A stretch of 42,319 bases of DNA. It comes from Biscogniauxia marginata (Eukaryota > Ascomycota > Sordariomycetes > Xylariales > Xylariaceae). Location of the stretch: assembly GCA_022695795.1 (NCBI GenBank), contig MU404239.1, forward strand, positions 1-42,319. Reading direction: 5' to 3'. Positions 1 through 8,580 of the stretch are shown here, piece after piece. Under the pieces are notes generated by a model, which saw nothing but the letters and a program-made list of their open reading frames with translations, was not told the DNA's origin and searched no databases. Each line of letters starts with the position of its first letter. Position 1 is the stretch's first letter. The translations under genes were made by a program, and so were the position numbers.

Positions 1-812
1 TAAATTAAATAAATTAAATAAATTAAATAAATTAAATAAATTAAATAAATTAAATAAATTAAATAAATTAAATAAATTAAATAAATTAAATAAATCTTTT
101 TTATATTAAATATTTAATTTCTTAATATTATTATAAATAAAGGTTACGAAAAGTATTAATATATATTTTACTTGTTTTAAATTAGTTTTTAACTTATAAT
201 AAATATATAAAGGTAAACTTTTTCCTTTTTTTTAAGATAAAATAAGCGTTTATCTTGTTTTATCCCTTTTTATAAAAATACATTAATTATATTTAGTTTA
301 CTTTTTCGACGTAATAAACATATAAATTAAATTAATTAATTTATAAATAATATATTTATTTATTTTTAAAAACGATAATATTAATAAAAATTTTAAAAAC
401 TTATATAATTAATTATAAAATTAAATATTCGAAAACTTATATTTTATAAAAAAAATTGTTTAATATATTATTAATTTAAATAATTTTTTTCTTTTAAAAT
501 ATATATAAATATAATATAAAATTAATTAAAAATCTAATTTACGACTTTTATATAATAATAAAAATCATTATAAATAAATTAAAATAAATAAATCAATTAT
601 TAATAAGCTTTATATAAAAATTAAAATATATATTAAAAATAATTTAAATTAATATATAAAACATTTATAAAAATTTTAAAATTTAAAATTTAAAATATAT
701 GATTTTAATAAAATAAAATTTATATTTAAAATAATAATTAAATAATAAATATATTTAATATAAAATTCTTGAAATATATTAATTTTTATATTAAAAATTA
801 AATATAACGTAC
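1..812. repeat. AT-rich (RIP-like) block at contig start, opening with a 9-bp tandem repeat
   Basis: The first ~93 bases are a tandem array of the 9-mer TAAATTAAA. The rest, to about 812, is almost entirely A and T with only isolated G or C, dense TpA, and no open frame worth reporting. In Pezizomycotina such blocks are usually RIP-degraded repeats, often near subtelomeres, centromeres or transposon nests. No TTAGGG telomere array is present, so a chromosome end is not shown. Nothing in the block can be assigned to a transposon family by eye. Confidence 0.8.
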
Positions 813-1530
813 TATATAAACAAGTAAATAAAAAAAGCTCGCAAATAAAATAGTTTTTTATAACAAGCGGCGGTTATTAACCACTTAAGCTAAGCCCCGC
901 CCTTTTAAAAGGGTGCTAGAATATTAAGGACGGCATTTAATATTCTTAAGTTGGAATATATAATACATAGACTTTTTCAGGTCCGTGTGACGAGAGGGTA
1001 GTCACTAACCACCTGAGCTAACCCCACCTCCCAAAAGGGAGCCAGAATATCAAGGACGGCACTTGATATTCATAGGTTGGAATATATGGTACACGGACCT
1101 CTGTCACAGGTCCGTGACTGTCCGTGACTTTTTCTATATAAAAGCAATTTTTTTCTTTCAAAAATTTATAACTTTATATATAAAAATCGGAAAAGTCTCG
1201 GACATTTTTTCTTAGTTATATAATTATATAATTTAATTAAAATTAAAATTAAAAAAAATTAATATTAAAAAATAATAAAGAAAAACTAAAAAAAAGTTAA
1301 AATTAAAATAAAACATATAAACCTTTTTACGTATTTTTATATATATTTAAGTTTTAATTTTAATTTTTTTTTAAAATTTTTTTAATTAAACTATATAATT
1401 ATATAATGAAAAAAAAAAGGTCCGAGACTTTTCCGACTTTTACATGTAAAGTTATAAAATTTTGAAAAAAGTCGATTTTATATAAGAAACTATTTCGTTC
1501 GCGAGCTTATTTTATTTACTTGCTTATATA
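813..1530. mobile_element. Fold-back / MITE-like element with ~150-bp inverted arms, RIP-mutated
   Basis: The 50 bases at 813-862 match the reverse complement of 1481-1530 at about 44 positions. Five of the six differences are A/T on the left where the right has G/C, the polarity expected of RIP. The inverted match resumes at about 1135-1240 against 1381-1480, sharing a core AGTCTCGGAC. The right arm is therefore continuous while the left arm is split by 863-1134. Both ends carry TATATA, compatible with a TA-type target site. There is no transposase frame inside, so this would be a non-autonomous element. The family is not identified, and the insertion-into-arm history is inference. Confidence 0.65.
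873..1116. repeat. Two tandem ~127-bp repeat copies, first one RIP-mutated
   Basis: A unit beginning near 875 (TTATTAACCAC...) recurs near 1002 (TCACTAACCAC...). It includes the shared segments AAGGACGGCA, TTGGAATATAT and CAGGTCCGTG. About fourteen differences are C-to-T or G-to-A towards the first copy, with about one clear change the other way. This marks the first copy as the RIP-hit one. The pair lies in the segment that interrupts the left arm of the fold-back element. On the minus strand 1020-1009 reads TAGCTCAGGTGG, close to a Pol III A box, but no convincing B box follows, so a tRNA or SINE is not claimed. Confidence 0.7.
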
Positions 1531-2402
1531 GGGTGGTCTATTTCCTAACAGGCTAGCACCCGCACGGACCTCGACGTACGAGGCCCCTTATAAGGGCCTC
1601 GTTCGCTGCGTGTCCGACGCGAGGGATTTTCCTCGTCACCTCACTTTTCCACCTCCCACGAAGGGGGTGGTTTTTGGTCGTGGCCGGAGGTTTTTTATCC
1701 CACCCACCGTGCCTCGGTGGTGCTTTTAGGGCATGGAAGGATGAAAGGGAGGACTGCGTTAGGGTTTTGATTTTTTGCTTTTATAGAATATGGGCAGCTA
1801 TTCGAGTCCTGAAGTGGCCGGCTACGACAGCGCACCCCAGGCCTCGAAAAGAGGCTCATGCTCCCCTAATACATGCGTTTAAACCTACTCCCGTGCAACC
1901 CTGTGAAGTGAAATAGATGGTACGTTGAAGCTTTATATATTTATGCACAGAAGGCACGTACGTAGATGTACTTATATATATGTACTTTATCTACATTTAT
2001 AGCTAGCGTCAGGAACCTAACGCCCCACGCTAGACTTTAAGTAAGTTACTGGGATCACTTTACGTCGTTAGCATGTGACAATGCTATAGAGACAAGAATG
2101 AAGACAAGACAGACGACCCAATGCGAATAGCTTCCCTTTCCTAGCAGAACCAGCGAGTAGCAATAGTTTGCGAGGTAAATCATTTCCCAACATTCATTTT
2201 CCGGGGGTAACAATATTTGATTAATTCCTATGATGCTAGAATACAGTCTGCCATAGTCTGCCGCTTCAAATTCAACAAGTACCATAACATGTCCATATTT
2301 TTGACCCGCACTCGAGTAACCCCTCGCATGTGTTTTATTTTTTATATCCCTCCGAGATATCGTGGCCGCGCCAATTGCGGCAATCGTCAAACCAATTTAA
2401 AT
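1531..2402. other. Intergenic stretch without a supported gene
   Basis: GC content rises sharply after the fold-back element. The stretch holds a strong hairpin at 1578-1602 and C/G-rich segments to about 1720, then ordinary intergenic sequence. From about 2050 it is presumably the 3' flank of the aminopeptidase gene on the minus strand. Short open frames exist here, but none has codon bias, a recognised domain or splice context. Confidence 0.5.
1578..1602. other. Strong hairpin (imperfect palindrome)
   Basis: The arms ACGAGGCCC and GGGCCTCGT pair perfectly over nine bases around a short central CTTATAA. It lies about 50 bp outside the right end of the fold-back element, in GC-rich sequence unlike the AT-rich block to the left. 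It may be a remnant of another repeat or a structured flank. No adjacent gene explains it. Confidence 0.55.
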
Positions 2403-4220
2403 CTACTGCCATTCGGCATCGACCTTCTCCCATTTGTCCAAGAACCCCTTGAAAAACTTGACGCCCAAGCCCGGATCTAGTGACCCGGTAGTGGCTCGGA
2501 TCGAATGCATGCTCAACTGCGGCAAGCCCGCGTCTGCGGCCTTGACACCCATCGCGCTACTCAACATCGGCCCGACGGTACCGCCGCTTCGTGAATCGTT
2601 TCGAATCTGGAACACCTGCGGTGTGCAGCCGCTCAGCTCGCAGACTCTCGTGAGGATAGCCGTGGAAACCGAGTCGGTCGTCATGTGACCGTTGCTGTCA
2701 GCACAGAGGCAGATGCCAACATTGAGACGAGGAGCGTGATTATCCAGATAGCGCGAGAGGAAATTCGGGTTTACGGAATGTGTAACATCAGCCGAGACGA
2801 GGAAAGAATTGGCGTAAGTTTGGCCCACTACTCCCGGGCCAAACGCCTTGTTGTCTTTGACACTCAGCGACTCGACAGCTCTCTCGATGGTTGAGGGCAA
2901 GAAATTTCCCCTGGCACCTTGACGTAGCAAAGAGCCGATTTCTTCGTCGTCAAAGAGCGCCACCAATTTGATGGCTCCATCATCTTCATTCGCCTCCGAT
3001 GCTAGGAAACCTTGGAATGCCGCCCAACTGCAGAGTTTGTCGTCGATTCGGCCTGCAAAGATGAACTCTTTATCCAAACCGCCAACCGTCGCGGGTTGCA
3101 AGTCGAACAATTCGAGCTCCCAATTGACGATCTGAGAATAGTCCTTGATTCCGAGTTCTTTGGAAATCAGTTGCACGAGTCTCGGTGGCTGCGTGTTGAC
3201 GAACGACCCAGCAGGGCCAAGGGTCTCGACGGGCTTAGCGCCAGAAGAGCCCAGGTCCGAATTATCAAGACCAATGATCGGAACGGCCTCGGTTTCCTTG
3301 TTGTTCTGGCCCAACATTCCAACTCCGAAATGTGGTGCCAGCGTGGGGATGCGAGCGACTATGTCTTGTAAGCAGAAGAAATTCAGTATCTCCAGACGTA
3401 CTCACTAGGCCAGTCAAGCTTGACAAGCTTGGATGACGTCTTGCCCGACTCATCCCGTACAATGACTCTACCTCCAATGCTGAGGTCTCTGTCCCACCAC
3501 GTCTCGTTCAAGGCACCCGCATACGGGGCGACGCCCAGCTGTAAAAAGCCAGCGCTGGTGGGCTTGTTGCTAACCGGCTTCAGTCTTGCAGTCAGGGCGT
3601 CGATGTGGCCGGCTATCATAGCCACTCCATTTCCGGGCTTGTATGCCTTTCCAACGGTGAAGGCAATTATAGAGGTGCCGTTTCGAGTTACGAAGTACTT
3701 GCCGCCAGGTTCGAGCTTGCCGGTCCAGTCTTCACGAGCAGGGAGCTTTGAATTGAGGTTTAGCACGCGCACTGCGGGAAATGAGCCAGCCAAGAACACT
3801 AACCTCCTTGTATCCAAGGGATGTCAATTTGGATGTAAAATAGCCGACAGCATGGAACACTGTCGGATTCTCCCTGAGAAAGGTGCAGAAAGGCTCGGTG
3901 AAGGCTTCAGGCTTGGACGTTCTGACCATGCAGACCGAGCATGAGCGCGATTCGTCGGTGAGCTCGAGAGATATCGGATCGGTGCGACGGTATGGTATAT
4001 CGCGGTAGCAGGAGTCACATAGCGTCAGTGGTCCATGGCGATCCAAGTCAGCGATTATGAAAGCCTTCTCGGCATCCGACATGTTTGGCTTCTTTTCGAA
4101 CTCGGAGGGGTTGGCGAAGCTCGACAGGCGAGAGCTGTTCGATGCGTGCTCGGCGGCAGCCATTCGTAAAGACATGTTGGAATTGCGCTGGCGTAGGAAG
4201 TCAGGGGTATGTCGGACCAT
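2403..4220 (-). CDS. LAP4: M18 aspartyl aminopeptidase (vacuolar aminopeptidase I / Lap4-like)
   Basis: Three exons: 4220-3804, 3745-3406 and 3358-2403, giving about 570 residues. The introns (58 and 47 bp) have GTTAGT and GTGAGT donors and CTAAAC and CTTAC branch-like sites. Joining them gives the continuous family text ..LGYKELPAREDW.. and ..IARIPTLAPHFG... Family M18 enzymes are zinc metallopeptidases that remove N-terminal residues; the Lap4 branch acts in the fungal vacuole. Metal-site motifs are present: AGHIDALT (His about 186), GRIDDKL, LFDDEEIGS, SADVTH and SMHSIRA. The HIDAL form is Lap4-like rather than DNPEP-like. The N-terminus is about 90 residues longer than usual and contains CDSC and CSVC pairs. 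A downstream Met (about residue 98, MVRTSKPEAF) would give a normal-length enzyme, so the start is uncertain. The gene is divergent from the P450. Confidence 0.92.
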
Positions 4221-5733
4221 GGTTATGAGAGATAGATTTTGCGATTGGCGTTCAGGAATAGATGGGGTGAGATGAAGAAGATGGAAGAAGTTGCAAGAAG
4301 TTGAACAGACAGAATGTCGGATATTAAAGAGTTGGGAATGTCAACAAAAGCACAACAAGCAACGTAGCTACAGCTAAAGCAAGTGTCCAGCGACAAACGC
4401 GCGATAAGACCTCTTATCAGCTGCCGCTTTGGACAATGCGTGACCTCGTCACTTGACCCCACCTGCCCTGCCATTTCTCCATGTATGTACCTCAAGGTTA
4501 TACATACGTCTGGTATACCTACCTACCTGTTATGGTCGGAGGAATATTAATCATCTAAAGATGAAATATCAAAACATAAAAAAGAATAAGATTAAGCATC
4601 AATTATTAGTATGGGAAGGAAATAATAGAATCTTTATTTCCTAGCTTGATCCCAGATGATTATTATTAGTGTGAAGCGTTCTTTGAGAATACGTACATGG
4701 ATACATGTAGAATAGCCTGGCAGTACATGTAGCATAGGTAATGTATGCAGGTACCTGTGCACCAACTATTCATGCGCCAGGCAACTCAAACTATTGGAAC
4801 CTGATAGATAGGTGGGTAAAAGTTAGGTATACAACCTACCTAGATGAGTCAGCAAGTCATGCTAGACTAAGCTGCCACCAACAACATGAAGCTCGCTATT
4901 TCCTTCCAATTACACACTTTGTCTTAATAATGATCGGTTTCTCTTACATGTCTCTTCCCCTTTATGTAACTTGTCAGGTTATGAGACTCACATACATCTC
5001 AAACGTCGGTTGATATAAGCCGTGGGCGTATTCCCTTTCGGAGTGCTTACTTACCTCTTATTACCTATACATACCAAAGTAAAGCGCTGTTTAGCTATCC
5101 CCTTAGGTACCCATGGAATGTAATGCATAACCATCATGGCGCTCTCTTTCTCTTCAACTGTATAGCAACCTACATACCAACAGGCTTTTATGGCCGCTTT
5201 GATTAACCCGCCATATATATTCTAGGTAGCATGCTACTATTATACTGTCAAAGCTTACATAGGTATAGTCAAAAAAAAAAAAACCGTTAGCACCCACGCG
5301 GAATACTCCCTTCACTCTTTCTTAGTCAGCCTCCTCTTCTGTTTTGGGCCAATATCTCTGGACGATATCGCATGGGATTGGTTACCGGATCGTTCGCAGC
5401 TGCATGCATATATTCCCTCACATCAATACCTAAGGTAGGGCACTTACATACGCCCTTACTACTTATAACTAGCTCTCTTTCTTATCGCCGTCATGCCATC
5501 ACGGGAGATCGGAAAACTTACCTAGGTTACCCATGCTCACGCATATTTATTTAGATGGCTGACGCCATCTATAAAGTGCAACAAGCACCCCTTCTCTGAG
5601 CCAACCCTGTCATTGCGTAGGCAATGTTAAGCCATCTATCTCCCTTAAAAGCTACGCGATATGTACTCTTATAGTCCCAACAAGAAATTATTGATACCCT
5701 GTTCTCGTACTCTTTAAACTGTAAGGCTTAGAA
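4221..5733. other. Divergent intergenic region between aminopeptidase and P450
   Basis: This 1.5-kb region carries both upstream regions. It is AT-moderate and contains several ACCTACC/TAGGTA-type short repeats (for example 4515-4529) and a short poly-A near 5272-5283. No tRNA, conserved frame or splice-linked exon was found. The short open frames show no domain or codon bias. Confidence 0.5.
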
Positions 5734-7912
5734 ATGGACCTCCTCATCTGCAGTGCACTCACAGTCCTGGAGCTCACTTCGCTCCGTTCGGCTCTGGAAG
5801 CTGACGTCCCTTCAATTTTCAGCAAGTTCATCGTCGTTCTCCTCCTGCAATATGTGACGCTAAAGCTTTACCGGATAGTCCTCTATCCGGCCTTCTTCTC
5901 GCCGCTCAGACATCTACCAGGGCCAAAGGTAGGAATCCCAGCAATGTACATAGTCAGCAACTATGCTCATTTCTTTTCCTTTTCTGTTGACACATGTCAG
6001 GACAACAACCTATTCCTAGGGCAGGAAGTCAACAGATACAGAGCCGAGAGTCCTATCGGCCTCGAGCTAGAATGGATGCGCGAGTGGCCAAACGCGCCGT
6101 TCATACGGTCGCTCACCATCGCCGGGAGGGAAACCCTCCTAGTGAACAGCCTGGGCGCGCACAAGGCTTTCCTGCAGACTCACGTTTACGACTTCGTAAA
6201 GCCGCCCTTCTTTGCCCGCATGGTGGGCGAGATCACGGGTAAAGGGCTGTTGTTCGCGGAAGGGGACCAACACAGGCACCAGCGAAAGCTCCTGTCGGGT
6301 CCGTTCTCCGTCCCGAGTATAAGGAAGATCATGCCTGTTTTTCAGGAGGAAGCACAGAGGCTTTCGGGCGTGTTTGAAAGTGCTATCGGGGAGAAGCCTT
6401 ACAGCTCTATTGAGGGTGCGCCAGGAGAGCCGTCTCCCCCTTTCTCTCTATCTCTCTCTTTCTCCTTCTCTAACCCGTTATTGTAGTGTTTCTAATATTC
6501 TTACTCCAGTTACCAACGCCTTTTCAGAATCGTTCATGGACACCATCGGCATAGCCGTGCTAGGCATCAGGCTGGAGACCCTATCCTCGATCTACCCGCT
6601 GGGTTTCCAAGAGCTATATAATCGCATGCTCCACCAAGAGCCCGTCGGCCAATTGATCTCGCTCGTGAATGCTTTTGTGCCCATCCGACGATTCCTCCCG
6701 CTGGAGGCCAACCATAGGTTCATACGGGCAAAAAACGACCTCGGGAAGATGCTGCGTGAGATCATCGAGAAACGCGCTAGGGAGTTGGCCGATGGGACCT
6801 TCCGGAGGGAGATGGGCGAGTCTCGAGACATACTGACGTACATGCTCGAAGAGGCAGAGGTGCAGCGGAAGGAGACTGGGGCAGAAGTGTGGACAGTCGA
6901 TGATATAGTCGGTCATGTGAGAAATAATACCATCTCATATACCGCATAGAAATCAGCCGTCGCTAACACCTCATCAATAGCTTCTCAACTTTACATCCGC
7001 AGGTTCGTCAGGGAGACTTATACCACGCACATGATGGCAATCTCCGCTAACCTAGGATTCAATAGGGCACGAGAGCACGTCGACTACGCTCGTCTGGGCA
7101 GTCTACGTACTATCGACGAAACACGCCATACAAGACAAGCTCCGCGCCGAGATACAGCTGCTCTTGGAGAACAACCCGAAGCCCAGCCACGACGAGATAT
7201 CCGGCCTTCCGTACTTGAATAACTTCCTGCGAGAAGTGCTCCGCTTGTATTCCCCTAGTAAGTCCCTTTTCTCAATAACTCCGCCAACTCTCCCCCCCAC
7301 TTTTCCCTGTCCTCTGTCATACTTCCAATCCTCCCCCAGCAGCCCCTACCACCCTCCCATCATAAAAACCACCCATCCATCCATCCATCCATCAACCCAC
7401 CCATCCCAGCACAGCGAAAACTCACCTAACCTCTCATCTTCCCACCAGCAATCATGGTCCCCCGCACCGCATCCCGCGACCTCCTAATCGAAGGCGTCCT
7501 CATCCCCCAGGGGACCCAAGTCGAGCTTCGTGGACCGACGATCCACCATCACCCGGGCGTCTGGGGGTTCGACTCGGCCGGCACCTTCGATCCGGACCGC
7601 TTCAACACCGACACCAACACCAACACCAATACTAACACCAACAACAGTATCAACCCGTACGCCTTCGAGGCCTTCCTCCAGGGGCCGCGTATGTGTCCCG
7701 GGCGCCACCTCGCGCTCGCGGGCGTCAAGGCGATGCTCGTCGAGCTCGTGCGCAGGTGGCGGTTCCTCGGGGTCGAGGGGGTAGAGGGGGTAGAGGGGGG
7801 CCAGCTGTTGGCGGGCGGGGAGGAGGAGGTCGGCAGGGGCGTGAGGGTGGCGAATCCGAGTCTGACTTTTAGGCCGGCTGGGGGGCTGAGGGTTAGGTTT
7901 GAGAGGGCTTAG
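5734..7912 (+). CDS. Cytochrome P450 monooxygenase (ER-anchored, fungal)
   Basis: Six exons: 5734-5928, 6001-6415, 6510-6916, 6981-7002, 7066-7257 and 7449-7912, giving 564 residues. An N-terminal membrane anchor (about 29-50) is followed by the hinge LPGPK. Joining the 22-nt micro-exon creates the I-helix LLNFTSAGHESTSTT (340-354) with the oxygen-binding AGHEST core. The ExxR motif is EVLR (403-406) and the heme loop is FLQGPRMCPGRH with Cys about 493. The protein should be a heme-thiolate monooxygenase on the ER using a P450 reductase; the substrate is unknown. Intron 1 is 72 bp and free of stops, so retention would keep the frame. Exon 6 carries an (ACCAAC)-type repeat coding for Thr-Asn repeats and a second GVEG repeat. 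No biosynthetic cluster surrounds it. Confidence 0.9.
6981..7002 (+). other. 22-nt micro-exon of the P450 (I-helix start)
   Basis: The segment is bounded by CAATAG at 6975-6980 and a GTTCGT donor at 7003. It encodes LLNFTSA plus the first base of a Gly codon. The next exon starts at 7066 after CAATAG and supplies GG-CAC-GAG. Only this splicing restores the canonical AGHEST I-helix; reading through hits stop codons in all frames. Both flanking introns (64 and 63 bp) contain GCTAAC branch-like sites. Confidence 0.85.
7608..7648 (+). repeat. In-frame ACCAAC minisatellite in P450 exon 6
   Basis: Six-base units ACCAAC and close variants repeat about five times. They encode Thr-Asn alternations between the DPDRFN segment and the NPYAF segment that precedes the heme loop. 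Length changes by six bases stay in frame. The position is a surface loop in the family, so the expansion is probably tolerated. Confidence 0.85.
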
Positions 7913-8580
7913 ATTAGGTTAGGTTAGGTTAGATTACCTGGTATTAGGCGCCCTGAGGGAAGGAGGCGGGGGGGAGGAGCTTAAGGGTGTGAATGCAAAT
8001 AAGTTATTTATATATATGAAAAGGAACATAAGCATGCAGGCTTGTATACTTGCCAACCCCTTTATCCCTTTTATCTTAGTCTATAGGTAAACAGGGCAAA
8101 TTAATAGAGAGAATGATAGAGGTTGATTAATCGCCATACTACTTACCTACTTACCTCTCCTCCTTAACTAATCTTTGCCGACAGTAGCTGACTTTTCCCC
8201 ACTAACTAGGTAGGTATGTAGGTAGGTATTACTATCCACTGCTACACTCGACACATACAAATACGTATCAAGGATATTTATTACAGCAGTAATGTCTTTT
8301 CAATCTCAACATCGCATCATTACCCAAAGGCCTCTAGCTAGGGGAAGTACTAAACCACCGCCATGAGCAGAGAGACAAGGACGTTGTTTAAACTAAAAAA
8401 TATAAAGTTCTATGTGTCTCTATATGTATCGTGTGCTGAGTTAAATTATATAAAATGGGTATAAACAATCAGCAACGCTTTGAAAAGAATTGGCATGCGC
8501 TAGACTCCAAAAAACCATATCCGCTCATCTCTATCCTCACTTTCGCCCTCATTAACCCTCACCCCCCTTTTCCTTATAGG
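7913..8580. other. Convergent 3' region between P450 and SYG1 homologue
   Basis: Directly after the P450 stop there is a short TTAGG repeat (about 7914-7934, three to four units), followed by AT-rich sequence. TAGGTA repeats occur at 8207-8228. Both genes end here, so the region should hold both 3' ends and polyadenylation sites. No gene was seen. Confidence 0.5.

Noticed and set aside
1674..1916. 80-codon plus-strand frame next to the repeat element
   Set aside because: No domain, no codon bias, rich in low-complexity and located in repeat-flanking sequence.
2055..2390. 111-codon minus-strand frame directly downstream of the aminopeptidase
   Set aside because: It lies in the expected 3' untranslated region, shows no recognised family and has no splice link to another exon.
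3745..3803. Alternative 32-bp first intron in the aminopeptidase ending at CGCAG
   Set aside because: Too short for efficient splicing and it breaks the family alignment; the 58-bp choice with a CTAAAC branch point gives LGYKELPAREDW exactly.
7914..7934. TTAGG repeat as an internal telomere remnant
   Set aside because: Only three to four units with a 5-bp period; fungal telomeres are TTAGGG, and it overlaps the P450 stop region, so simple slippage is enough.
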